Shown piece after piece: positions 1 through 8,267 of a stretch of DNA of 64,000 nt. Made by a program: the position numbers and the translations under genes. The notes under the pieces were generated by a model. That model was not told where the DNA came from, did not search any database, and saw only the letters and a program-made list of their open reading frames with translations. This stretch comes from JBBDLF01 sp040879025 (lineage in GTDB: Bacteria > Pseudomonadota > Gammaproteobacteria > Pseudomonadales > Pseudohongiellaceae): assembly GCA_040879025.1 (NCBI GenBank), contig JBBDLF010000039.1, positions 124,001 through 188,000 of the forward strand, in the 5' to 3' direction. Positions within the stretch are counted from its first letter, which is position 1. The number at the start of each line of letters is the position of its first letter.

Positions 1-1340
1 AGCTCAATGCGGCAACGGAAATGATCCCCATTGGCTGGCCGGGGTTCAGTACTCTGCATCCCTTTGTGCCGCCTGAACAGTCGGTGGGTTACCGGACAAT
101 GATCAGGCAACTGGAAGGCATGCTCGCCGCAATCACCGGTTTCGATGCCGTCAGCATGCAACCCAATTCAGGAGCCCAGGGAGAATACGCCGGACTTCTT
201 GCCATCCGGCTGTTCCTGGATGCAAATGGACAGCGGCAACGAAACATTTGCCTGATTCCGGGTTCGGCACACGGCACAAATCCCGCCAGTGCGCAAATGA
301 CCGGGATGAAGGTGGTGGTGGTGAAGTGTGATGACCAGGGTAACATCGATATTGATGATCTTCGGGCGCAATCCGAGCAGTACAGCAACACTCTCGCGGC
401 ACTGATGATTACCTATCCGTCAACACACGGTGTTTACGAACCGGGGGTTCGTGAAATCTGCGAGATAATTCATCGTCACGGTGGTCAGGTCTATATGGAC
501 GGCGCCAATCTCAATGCGCAGGTGGGTGTGGCGAAGCCGGCTGACATCGGCGCCGATGTGGCACACGTCAATCTGCACAAGACGTTCTGCATACCTCATG
601 GCGGGGGCGGGCCGGGGATGGGACCGATCGGCGTAAAAGAACACCTGGCGCCTTATCTGCCCAATCACAGCATGGTAAAACTTGAAGGACCGGAAACGGA
701 GAACTCCGCCGTGTCGGCGGCGCCCTGGGGCAGTGCCGGCATTCTGCCGATTTCCTGGATGTACATTACCATGATGGGCGCATCCGGACTGCTGAAGGCA
801 ACCCAGGTCGCGATTCTGAATGCCAATTATATCGCGCTTAAACTGGCTCCCCATTTCCCGGTTCTCTACAGCGGAATGAACGGGCGTGTTGCTCACGAAT
901 GTATTATTGATTTGCGCCCTCTCAGGCACAGTTCGGGCATCAGCGAAGAAGATGTGGCGAAACGCCTGATGGATTATGGTTATCATGCCCCAACCATGTC
1001 CTTTCCCGTGCCGGGTACGTTGATGATTGAGCCCACAGAAAGTGAATCTCTGGAAGAACTCGACCGCTTTATCGCCGCGATGACAAGCATTCGCAGCGAA
1101 ATCGCGCGTGTTGAGCGCGGTGATCTGGACCCGCAGAATAATCCACTGAAAAATGCGCCTCATACCCTCGCGGATATCATGGACGAATCCTGGGATCGTC
1201 CGTACAGTAGATCCGAAGCGGCATTTCCGCTGGACTGGCTTCTCGACAACAAGTTCTGGCCTTCGGTTAATCGAATCGACAATGTTTACGGTGACCGGAA
1301 CCTGTTCTGCGCTTGTCCCGCCGTCACTGAGTACGAATAG
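1..1340 (+). CDS. gcvP: Glycine dehydrogenase (decarboxylating), P protein, 3' part
   Basis: This is the C-terminal part (about 445 residues) of the P protein of the glycine cleavage system, which uses pyridoxal phosphate to decarboxylate glycine and passes the aminomethyl group to the lipoyl H protein. The reading frame is open from base 3 and begins LNAATEMIPI, the conserved middle of the long single-chain form, so the gene starts upstream of the window. The PLP-lysine motif NLHKTF is followed by the glycine-rich HGGGGPGMGPIG stretch. The stop is only 4 bp from the stop of the convergent RAYT-like gene. Identification is certain; only the 5' end is missing. Confidence 0.97.
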   Translation, partial: LNAATEMIPIGWPGFSTLHPFVPPEQSVGYRTMIRQLEGMLAAITGFDAVSMQPNSGAQGEYAGLLAIRLFLDANGQRQRNICLIPGSAHGTNPASAQMTGMKVVVVKCDDQGNIDIDDLRAQSEQYSNTLAALMITYPSTHGVYEPGVREICEIIHRHGGQVYMDGANLNAQVGVAKPADIGADVAHVNLHKTFCIPHGGGGPGMGPIGVKEHLAPYLPNHSMVKLEGPETENSAVSAAPWGSAGILPISWMYITMMGASGLLKATQVAILNANYIALKLAPHFPVLYSGMNGRVAHECIIDLRPLRHSSGISEEDVAKRLMDYGYHAPTMSFPVPGTLMIEPTESESLEELDRFIAAMTSIRSEIARVERGDLDPQNNPLKNAPHTLADIMDESWDRPYSRSEAAFPLDWLLDNKFWPSVNRIDNVYGDRNLFCACPAVTEYE

Positions 1341-1344
1341 CCGG

Positions 1345-2004
1345 TTACGCCGGCACCGATCGCCGGATTGCGCGAACCGCCCGTCCGCTGAAACCCTCAT
1401 TCACCAGCGGACAACCTGACCGCAACAGGCTGCGAAGCCTTTTCAAACGGTCTTCGCTGAAGGGTGCGTCGATATAGGCGCGGTACCATTGATAGTGATT
1501 GCATCGCGCCCGGTGCAGCCGGGAGTACTCCAGATGGGGAGACAGCAGTCTGCCGTGCCCGCCGAATGCATTGGTACAATAGCTGCACCATTCCCAGGTT
1601 CCCGGACAGCGGCTCAAACCCGCGAACACAGGGGAATTCTCGATGTATTTCTGGCATTCCAGCAGATACTGATCCGCCTGCACCAGACTGCTTCTGAACC
1701 GGGCGTTGAACAGAGCGCCCGGGTGATTGAACCGGATATTGTAGTAATGAGCATAACTTTTGTTAATTGCTTTTATAAACCTGGGAACCGCTGCGGGAGT
1801 CAGCGGCGTCACAAGAAGTTGCACTTCGTTTGGCAGCAGGGCATAAGCATGCAGTTGAATCTGATACGGACCCAATGCATTCCGTAATCGGTTGAGATAA
1901 TAGCGGTAACAGGCGGGATCAAAGAAACAAAAGCTTCCTTCCCGACCCTCCAGTAAAACGTAATAGGTTTGTCCGGCAATAAACAGCCGTTTCTTTCCCG
2001 CCAT
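1345..2004 (-). CDS. RAYT/IS200-like transposase relative with degenerate HUH motif
   Basis: This 219-residue protein aligns along its length with REP-associated tyrosine transposases (Y1_Tnp fold), the single-strand nucleases linked to REP/REPIN repeats. The fold landmarks are present: YALLPN, the Tyr-bearing helix SYAHYYN, and GALFNARFRSSLV. The HUH metal site, normally NHVHLL, reads NEVQLL, so both histidines are lost and nuclease activity is doubtful. The ATG at 2004 has a strong AAGGAGG upstream; the frame extends further upstream but has no matching site there. It lies 40 bp after the ABC exporter stop on the same strand. No flanking inverted repeats were seen. It may be a domesticated or decaying RAYT. 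Confidence 0.85.
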   Translation of the reverse strand: MAGKKRLFIAGQTYYVLLEGREGSFCFFDPACYRYYLNRLRNALGPYQIQLHAYALLPNEVQLLVTPLTPAAVPRFIKAINKSYAHYYNIRFNHPGALFNARFRSSLVQADQYLLECQKYIENSPVFAGLSRCPGTWEWCSYCTNAFGGHGRLLSPHLEYSRLHRARCNHYQWYRAYIDAPFSEDRLKRLRSLLRSGCPLVNEGFSGRAVRAIRRSVPA

Positions 2005-2044
2005 CCCTGGCCTCCTTTTTGAATGAATTCGGTGCTGGTTTTTT

Positions 2045-4135
2045 TCAACCTGATACGTCCACAGCGACCCTGGTATCAGCCAGTTCAAGAAGCGCGGGGT
2101 TGTGAGTAACCAGCACTACCGTGGTGCCGGATTCCTTCAGTGAACGCAGCAGCGTCTCCGCAAGGCTCTGGTGCAGATGGGACATTGCTTCGTCCAGCAC
2201 CAGAATGTCCGCTTCCCGGTAAATGGCGCGCGCAAGAAGTATCCGCTGCTCCTGGCCGGCGGACAAACCAGACCCCATTTCTCCCACACCGGTATCGAAT
2301 TTCATCGGCAGGCTCAGCACATCATCCAGAATTTTCGCCATGGCACAGGCGCGCTCCAGTCTTTGCCGATCTTCCCTGTCCGTGCCCAGGGTGATGTTGT
2401 ATCCAATGGTGCCGGCAAGCAGAACGTCACCGTGCATGACAGTGGCAAACAGTTCCCGGTAACTGCGCAGACCCAGCGTTGTCGACTCAATACCGTCCAC
2501 CCTGATAGCGCCCGCATCGGGCTGCACCAGCCCGCAAAGCAATTTCAACAGGGTGGACTTGCCACTGCCGGAGCCACCACAGACCGCCACGCAGCACCCG
2601 CGCTGCAAGGTCAGACTAAGCTTGCTGATAACGTCGCCACGGCTGCCCGGGTAACGATAGCAGAGGTTCTCCACTTCAATCCGTTTCCGGAACAAGGCTC
2701 TGCCCAGTGGCGGCAGCAAAGAGTCAAATTCTGTTTCCGAACAGCTTATGTCCGAGATTCGCTGGAGATGCAAGCTGATCATGCGCAACTCGACGAGTTT
2801 GGGCAGCATCGCGGATACCGAGGTCACGAAGTGTTGCTTTAGAAATACAAACCCCACCAGCTGACCAACAGTAAGCTCTACCGAATAAACCAACCGGGAA
2901 CCCAGATAGATCGTCAGCACATGATCCAGACCGAACAGCAAGGTCTGCACGGTGGTGGCACTGACCTGCAACCGGTTCAGGTTGACACTGGCATTGACAA
3001 ACTCCGTATAACTGTCCCGCCACAGTCGGCCGCGCAGAAGCTCAATGCCGTAGGTTTTGGTCACTGTAATTGAACGTATATTCTCCATAAAGCGGGACTG
3101 GCGTGCCGCATCTGTGACAAGCACTTCCTGGCGCCGGTCCCTCTCTATCGGCACCATCACAGCACGTACGATACCAAACGCCACAAGAAAAACGAGCGCA
3201 AACGCCGTCAGCAGAGGACTGTAGATAAACAGCAGTACCAGGGTAATCAGGGAGAACAGGCCATCCACGACAACGGTTATCATCTCTCCTGTCACCAACT
3301 GCCGGATATTGTCCAGTGTGGCGAAACGAGAAACGATATCTCCCATGTGCCTGCGTTCAAAAAAAGTAACCGGCAGTTTCAGCAAGTGGTAAAAAACGTT
3401 CCCCGCCATCTGGTATCCGAGCTGATGGGAAAAATAGACGAGCACCTGTCCCCGCAGGTAAACGAGAAGTGTTTTGATCAACACGACAAACAGAAACGCC
3501 AGTGCGATCAACAGAATGAGATCGGCGTCCCGTCTCACCAAGCCATAATCAATCGACAATTGCACGTAGAAAGGCATCAGCAATGCGATCAACTGCAGCA
3601 GAAGTGACAGCACGAATATTTGCGCGGCCAGACTGTAGAAGTCGATGCTTTTCAGGAACAGGTCGGAAAGCTTCGTTACCTGTTCTGTGTTCTCACGGCG
3701 GAAATTTTGACCGGGAGCAAGCTCGATCGCTATACCGGTGAGGTGGCGTCCGACTTCCCCTGCGCGATAGCGGCGCCTCCCCACGGCTGGATCGAGTATG
3801 GTTATCGAGCGCTTCGTTGCGCGCAACAGCACCACGAAGTGATCCATGTCCCAGTGCAGAATCGCCGGCAGCTTCAGTCTGACCAGGTCTTCCGGTTCCA
3901 GCCTGACCGCTCTTGCAACCAGATCCTGTCTGCACGCGATGTCCATCACCTGCCGCACCGTCGCGCCGCCTCTTGAAACCGGTTGTTGAATGCGGAATCG
4001 GTTCAGGTCAATCCGTCTGCCATAGGAGGCGGCCACCATGACGACGCAGCACAGGCCGCACTCGGACTGTTCGGACTGGATTATCACCGGTGGACTGCCG
4101 AGCCGGCGAAAAAGCCTTTCCGCCATCCACGTCAC
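2045..4135 (-). CDS. C39-peptidase ABC exporter (bacteriocin/type I secretion type)
   Basis: This 696-residue inner-membrane ABC half-transporter has an N-terminal C39 peptidase domain. Domain order is C39 (about 15-140), a six-helix membrane region (about 165-450) and a nucleotide-binding domain (about 475-690). The C39 catalytic residues are present: Cys26 in SECGLCC, His99 in WDMDHFVVL and Asp115 in ILDPAVG. That points to a functional protease that cuts double-glycine leaders, not the inactive domain of HlyB. Walker A is CGGSGSGKST, the signature LSAGQEQ and Walker B ILVLDEA. The start overlaps the stop of the HlyD-type adaptor by 4 bp, so the two form an exporter pair. No substrate peptide is visible nearby. 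Confidence 0.93.
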   Translation of the reverse strand: MTWMAERLFRRLGSPPVIIQSEQSECGLCCVVMVAASYGRRIDLNRFRIQQPVSRGGATVRQVMDIACRQDLVARAVRLEPEDLVRLKLPAILHWDMDHFVVLLRATKRSITILDPAVGRRRYRAGEVGRHLTGIAIELAPGQNFRRENTEQVTKLSDLFLKSIDFYSLAAQIFVLSLLLQLIALLMPFYVQLSIDYGLVRRDADLILLIALAFLFVVLIKTLLVYLRGQVLVYFSHQLGYQMAGNVFYHLLKLPVTFFERRHMGDIVSRFATLDNIRQLVTGEMITVVVDGLFSLITLVLLFIYSPLLTAFALVFLVAFGIVRAVMVPIERDRRQEVLVTDAARQSRFMENIRSITVTKTYGIELLRGRLWRDSYTEFVNASVNLNRLQVSATTVQTLLFGLDHVLTIYLGSRLVYSVELTVGQLVGFVFLKQHFVTSVSAMLPKLVELRMISLHLQRISDISCSETEFDSLLPPLGRALFRKRIEVENLCYRYPGSRGDVISKLSLTLQRGCCVAVCGGSGSGKSTLLKLLCGLVQPDAGAIRVDGIESTTLGLRSYRELFATVMHGDVLLAGTIGYNITLGTDREDRQRLERACAMAKILDDVLSLPMKFDTGVGEMGSGLSAGQEQRILLARAIYREADILVLDEAMSHLHQSLAETLLRSLKESGTTVVLVTHNPALLELADTRVAVDVSG

Positions 4136-5379
4136 GACTTCGCCTTGAGGCGCAAAATCGGGTCGAGTATGTATTCAAGCAAACTCAATTCGCCGGTAAC
4201 CAGGCTGGCCGAGAGCAGCATTCCCGGGGGCAGCGGATACCCGTCGGCAACGGACTGCGTATCGAGCGAAGCTCGCACCACAAACACCGACTCCTGCAGG
4301 CCAGGCAGGGATAACGGCTGCTCACGAGGGTCTACTGTATTGCGGCTGATGGATGTGACACGCGCTTTGAAGCTGCCATACACCTGATAGGAAAAAGCGT
4401 CGTAGTTAAGAAACAGTTCCTGCTCCAACCTGACTTCGCCTATTGCCCGGGACGGGACATAAAGCGTGGCGGTCAATGCCGGTGCCGGCGGTGTAATCTG
4501 CAACAGCGATTGCCTCGACTCGACAAATTCGCCCGCGCGCGCAGTAATGGCCGTCACGATTCCGGACCCCGAAGCCACCACCGCGGTGTACTGGTCGGTC
4601 TCCACCTGGGAGCTGTCAAAATCCAGTTTCTGCAGTTGCTGCTGCAACCGCAACTTGTCATGTTCGTGATCCAGTTCAACTTGAGCGATTCGCGCAAGCG
4701 AATCGGAGTGTTCTCCCGCCAGGGAATGCCTGCGCGACCGAAGGGATTGCAGTTGCCTTTGCATCGCGAGGTCGGTGTTGCGCTCGCTGATATACCGGCT
4801 TTTTGAAATAGCCCCGTTATGAAGCAATTGCTGTTTCGCTTCCAGTTCTTCCGTGCTTGCTGCCAATTGCTGTTCCAGCAGATCCAGTTCCACATCAACC
4901 AGAGAAATTGCCTCAAGCAACCGCATTCCCAACTGCCGTTGTGTCATGCGGGAATTATCGTACGCCAGTTCTAATATATCCTGTTCGTTTTGAAGGCGTT
5001 GCCGCTCTCCGACCATATATTCCTGCAGTGCTTTCTGTTTGTCGGCGCCCTGATCATCAAACTGGCGGTTATCAATCAAGGCCAGCACGTCCCCTTCCCC
5101 GACTTCGTCACCGTCATGCACAAACACCTTTTCCAGCCGACCGCTGACGGGAGGCCTGACCTTCAACAATCCCCGAGCGGCATCCAGGTTACCGCGTACC
5201 GTCACTGTGGTTTTGAAAGTCATGCAAGCGGCAAACGCGATGGCCAGGAGCAACGCCGAAACCGCCAGAACCACGTACGCCCTCAGCGTCGGCGGTTGGT
5301 AGAACAAAGGGCTGCCAGGCTGCTCTTCACTCCTGTACCGCAACGCCTCCGCTCTGAACAGAACTGTTGTCTCAGTCAC
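4132..5379 (-). CDS. HlyD-family periplasmic adaptor (membrane fusion protein)
   Basis: This 415-residue adaptor should link the C39 ABC exporter to an outer-membrane TolC-type channel. It has a short cytoplasmic N-terminus, one membrane segment (about 33-55), a lipoyl/biotinyl-like half-motif around VFVHDGDEVGEGDVLALID, a long alpha-helical coiled-coil hairpin rich in Gln, Glu and Leu (about 110-255), the second lipoyl half (VASGSGIVTAITARAGEFV) and a C-terminal beta-barrel region. Its start overlaps the acyl carrier protein stop by 8 bp and its stop overlaps the exporter start by 4 bp, indicating translational coupling. No TolC gene is in the window. Confidence 0.92.
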   Translation of the reverse strand: MTETTVLFRAEALRYRSEEQPGSPLFYQPPTLRAYVVLAVSALLLAIAFAACMTFKTTVTVRGNLDAARGLLKVRPPVSGRLEKVFVHDGDEVGEGDVLALIDNRQFDDQGADKQKALQEYMVGERQRLQNEQDILELAYDNSRMTQRQLGMRLLEAISLVDVELDLLEQQLAASTEELEAKQQLLHNGAISKSRYISERNTDLAMQRQLQSLRSRRHSLAGEHSDSLARIAQVELDHEHDKLRLQQQLQKLDFDSSQVETDQYTAVVASGSGIVTAITARAGEFVESRQSLLQITPPAPALTATLYVPSRAIGEVRLEQELFLNYDAFSYQVYGSFKARVTSISRNTVDPREQPLSLPGLQESVFVVRASLDTQSVADGYPLPPGMLLSASLVTGELSLLEYILDPILRLKAKS

Positions 5380-5632
5380 GGCAACCCTGTGCCGCAGCCT
5401 TGCCTATCATTATCACCAGGTCGTTTACGGTGGTCAGCGCGGCCAGCTGCGATTCATCCACGGTCACTTCAAACCGGTTTTCGAGTTCGTAGATCACCTC
5501 CAGTAAACTGAGTGAGTCCAGAGGCAGTTCTGTGAGTCTCGTTTCGGCCTGAATTCCATCCGCCGGTATACCGTGCCCAAGCGCCGCCCTGAGTTCGGCG
5601 TAAACCGAGGCTTCAACCGTCTTGTGCTTCAA
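5372..5632 (-). CDS. Acyl carrier protein
   Basis: This 86-residue stand-alone carrier protein carries the phosphopantetheine site LPLDSLSLLEV, with Ser40 as the attachment residue. The TTG start at 5632 is supported by a GGAGG six bases upstream; no ATG fits better. It lies inside the exporter cassette, overlapping the acyltransferase stop by 20 bp and the HlyD-type start by 8 bp. It is therefore probably dedicated to this pathway and distinct from the housekeeping AcpP. By inference it presents an acyl or aminoacyl thioester to the neighbouring acyltransferase and perhaps to the diiron protein. Confidence 0.9.
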   Translation of the reverse strand: MKHKTVEASVYAELRAALGHGIPADGIQAETRLTELPLDSLSLLEVIYELENRFEVTVDESQLAALTTVNDLVIMIGKAAAQGCRD

Positions 5633-6644
5633 CTTTAGCCTCCGGGACCTCCGGACTCATGGGCCGCTGTTCGCGTTCATCTACGAAATAAAATGGCAGG
5701 TGATTCAGAAAGCGCCACTGGGCCGGCCAGGCATAAAGATACCTTTCCAGAATCTTTACCAGTTGCTGGGTCAATCGCTTGACGGTATCGGACGGTGCTT
5801 CTCCGCGCCGAACCCCGGTTTCAATCAGGGGATGCAGATCGAGCTGATGACCCTCTCCGGTGCGGAAACATATCACCGGCAGAATCGGAGCGCCGGCAAA
5901 GACAGCGATTTGCGCCGGCCCCCGTGGAAACCGGGCCCGGCGACCCAGAAATTCAACCTCGACAGACGTGCCGTAGTAGCGTGGCAGGTCGCAGAAAATA
6001 GTCAGGGTGGTGTTACCGCGCCGCAACAGGCCTGCCGTCGTCAAGGGGCTGAACTGTCGCCCTGACAGAGTGGTGACCGCCTTCGTCTGTTGTTGCGAGG
6101 TGAACGTCTGCACCGGCACACGATCTCGCAGCACAATGCGTTGGCGGCGATTTTCTCCTTCGTTAAGCAGGCAGTGTAATCCACCACTGTAGTCACCGAA
6201 GTGATAGCCAGCCACAACCCGTGAACGCGTATCGCGCATGATCAGTTTGCGGTAGGCGCTCTTTTCCGGCCAGCACAATGATGGGCTGGTAGCGACCTTG
6301 CCGTGCTCTCTTGCACCACGCCGATATTCAGACAGTTGCAAGTGCACAGCGTGATCACGTGCCAACCGCAGGGACTCTGTGTGTGGCTCATGCAAATAGC
6401 GGCTCAGTATCGAAGCCTGCCTGTCAAGGTATTCGTCAAACCCCGCAACGCCATACCGGACGAATTGGCGCAGCAGAATCGCCGGTCTGCACAGGCGAGC
6501 GTGCGTTACTTCGCGCGCACCTGTTCCATAACGGTAAATGAATCGGTCTATCAAGCCCGTGACAACCCCTCGCAGGTAGCCCCGATGGGGACAATCGTCG
6601 CCAGTCTGATTACCGGTAGTTGTTGACAGGGGGCGCATCGTCAT
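5613..6644 (-). CDS. LpxL/HtrB-like acyltransferase (LPLAT superfamily)
   Basis: This 343-residue protein resembles the lysophospholipid/Kdo-lipid A acyltransferase superfamily. The usual HFxNxE block appears as AGYHFGDYSGG, followed by a conserved core (TIFCDLPRYYGTSVEVEFLGR, then ARFPRGPAQIAVFAGAPILPV) like the acceptor region of LpxL-type enzymes. The acidic residue of the catalytic His-x4-Glu pair is not in its usual place, so the chemistry may differ or use the nearby Asp. Its position between an acyl carrier protein and a diiron protein suggests it transfers an ACP-bound acyl group onto a small molecule or peptide; the acceptor is unknown. Two close ATG codons (6644, 6638) are possible starts. 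It is distinct from the lipid A gene at 17071. Confidence 0.8.
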   Translation of the reverse strand: MTMRPLSTTTGNQTGDDCPHRGYLRGVVTGLIDRFIYRYGTGAREVTHARLCRPAILLRQFVRYGVAGFDEYLDRQASILSRYLHEPHTESLRLARDHAVHLQLSEYRRGAREHGKVATSPSLCWPEKSAYRKLIMRDTRSRVVAGYHFGDYSGGLHCLLNEGENRRQRIVLRDRVPVQTFTSQQQTKAVTTLSGRQFSPLTTAGLLRRGNTTLTIFCDLPRYYGTSVEVEFLGRRARFPRGPAQIAVFAGAPILPVICFRTGEGHQLDLHPLIETGVRRGEAPSDTVKRLTQQLVKILERYLYAWPAQWRFLNHLPFYFVDEREQRPMSPEVPEAKVEAQDG

Positions 6645-6677
6645 TCCATTGACAAATAAAATTCACCGGCATTCAGT

Positions 6678-7559
6678 TCACGCCGATCTGAACAGCGTCT
6701 TCAGCGCGGTGTCATCCAGGCCCGCGGCGCGAAGATTCACAGTCAGCTGGCGCACTGCCTCGTGCATCAGCCCCGGGCTGGACAGCCTTTTTCGGCGCAG
6801 GTGGTTTAACAGTGCTTTGTTGTCCCAGCCATAACGTTCGCCGATAACCAGGTAACTGCGAATGTCTTCCACCAGGCGGTAAAGCGTGGCAATGACATAG
6901 TGCGTTTTCCTTCGCCGCTCATGAGGTGTCAATTGGTCGAAAACATCGTGCAGGTAGTTGACACCGAAGCGCACATGGCGCGCTTCGTCCTTGAGGATCA
7001 GTGTAATGGCGGAGACGAGCAACGGCACCTGGCTGTCACGTTTCAGTTGAGCCAGTTTTGCAAGCGCCAGGCTTTCGATAATCAACTGACAACCCATCAG
7101 TCTGGTTTCGATACTTTTGCAACTGATCAGCTCTTCGGTAAAAGACGAAAAAGCAGCTCCTGGCTCATAGGGCTGTCGAACGGTTTCCTTCAGATATCTA
7201 TCGAAAAATTCAACGTGTCTGGCTTCGTCGAATACCTGTGAGCCCAGAAACAGACGATCCCGGATGTTCGGTATTTCCACCAGTATCTGCGCGGCCAGTA
7301 TCAGTGCGGCCGTTTCGCCACAGAGCAGTGTGCTGATCTCCACGCCGTGCTGCTGCCAGGCCACTTTCACCTTTTCACACGATGGCAACGCATCATGGGG
7401 TGGAAATCCGATGAACAGGTTGGCGCTGGGTGCAAAGGGATATTGATCCTGCGAACAGGAATCAGGCCATTGCAAAGAAGAATCAACGTTCCATATTTTA
7501 CGCTTGGCCAACTCGTAGAGATCGGTCCCCGAACGGGAACCGACATCGGTGATAATCAT
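6678..7559 (-). CDS. Ferritin-like diiron-carboxylate protein, putative oxygenase/desaturase
   Basis: This 293-residue helical protein has a full diiron ligand set in the ferritin/R2 order: Glu82, Glu112-x2-His115 (DEARH), Glu162 and Glu192-x2-His195 (DEARH). Such proteins include acyl-ACP desaturases, ribonucleotide reductase R2 and N-oxygenases such as AurF. Overall similarity is too weak to choose among them. As the probable first gene of the cassette, 33 bp before the acyltransferase and two genes from an acyl carrier protein, it could oxidise an ACP-bound or amino substrate; that is inference. The N-terminal 60 residues are not recognised. Confidence 0.78.
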   Translation of the reverse strand: MIITDVGSRSGTDLYELAKRKIWNVDSSLQWPDSCSQDQYPFAPSANLFIGFPPHDALPSCEKVKVAWQQHGVEISTLLCGETAALILAAQILVEIPNIRDRLFLGSQVFDEARHVEFFDRYLKETVRQPYEPGAAFSSFTEELISCKSIETRLMGCQLIIESLALAKLAQLKRDSQVPLLVSAITLILKDEARHVRFGVNYLHDVFDQLTPHERRRKTHYVIATLYRLVEDIRSYLVIGERYGWDNKALLNHLRRKRLSSPGLMHEAVRQLTVNLRAAGLDDTALKTLFRSA

Positions 7560-7707
7560 CGCTGAGTGTCATCCTTAACATGGCAGCGGGTTCAGACTGT
7601 AACCGGACCGGGTCCCATTGCAGTCACCTGTTTTAAAGTGTAGGTCACGATATTGGCCGGGGCAAGCGCCGGGCAATATTTGTCGGCAGGCAGCCCTCCG
7701 ATACCGG

Positions 7708-8040
7708 CTACGCTTTCGGCTGTCGGATTCTCACCGCGGTGCCGCTGACGCTGACCATCATCATTGCCCCTTTTCTGCCGACAACTTCGTAATCCAGATC
7801 GATACCGACAACGGCATTGCCTCCCAATGCCAGGGCCTCCGCTTCAAGATCGTCGAAAGCGATATCCCTTGCACGGCCCAGTTCATCCTCCCAGGCCATC
7901 GCTCTGCCCCCAACGATGTCCCGCACCGCGCCGAAGATGTCCTTGAACAGATTTGCGCCCAGAATCGCCTCACCCACCACCACACCCAGGTAGTCGGTAA
8001 TTTCATAGCCCTCTATGGTCGGTGTTGTTGTTTTGATCAT
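7708..8040 (-). CDS. YbjQ/UPF0145-family protein
   Basis: This 110-residue protein belongs to the YbjQ (UPF0145, putative heavy-metal-binding) family. Family marks include EGYEITDYLGVVVGEAILG, the central AMAWEDELGRARDIAFDDLEAEALALGGNAVVGIDLDYE region and the C-terminal MMMVSVSGTAV strand. Family members form ring-like pentamers, and no biochemical role is firmly established. It is divergent from icd, with about 227 bp between the starts, and is separated by about 150 bp from the diiron gene downstream, so it is probably not part of that cassette. Confidence 0.88.
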   Translation of the reverse strand: MIKTTTPTIEGYEITDYLGVVVGEAILGANLFKDIFGAVRDIVGGRAMAWEDELGRARDIAFDDLEAEALALGGNAVVGIDLDYEVVGRKGAMMMVSVSGTAVRIRQPKA

Positions 8041-8157
8041 TTACCACCCCATGTCATCGTTGCGGTCAGTTCAGAAATTGACGCCGCAGTATAGCAAAAC
8101 CTGTGGGGCAGGTCCCTGCCGATCGTCGGCGGGTCACTACTCCGAGCCCGGCCATAC

Positions 8158-8166
8158 TGCTATAAT
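8158..8166 (+). promoter_or_regulatory. Possible extended -10 promoter for icd
   Basis: TGCTATAAT gives a perfect TATAAT with an extended TGn element about 100 bp upstream of the icd start. No good -35 hexamer is seen 16-18 bp further upstream, which is usual for extended -10 promoters. It is a sequence match only. Confidence 0.4.
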
Positions 8167-8231
8167 AAGCGGCCCTGTATCACAGGTTCCGACGACAGAT
8201 CGCCGCCCGCACGCACCGCGCGGCGAAAACC

Positions 8232-8255
8232 CACGCCATAGTGCACGCCATAGTG
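8232..8255. repeat. Perfect 12-bp tandem duplication upstream of icd
   Basis: The unit CACGCCATAGTG occurs twice in direct succession, ending 12 bp before the icd start codon and just upstream of its AAAGGA ribosome-binding site. It lies in the leader, so copy-number change would alter the 5' untranslated region and leave the protein intact. Confidence 0.9.
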
Positions 8256-8267
8256 AAAGGAACAGTA

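Noticed and set aside
420..1400. 326-codon open frame antisense to gcvP
   Set aside because: It runs opposite to a clear glycine dehydrogenase, has no recognisable domain or ribosome-binding site, and its composition fits a shadow of high-GC coding sequence.
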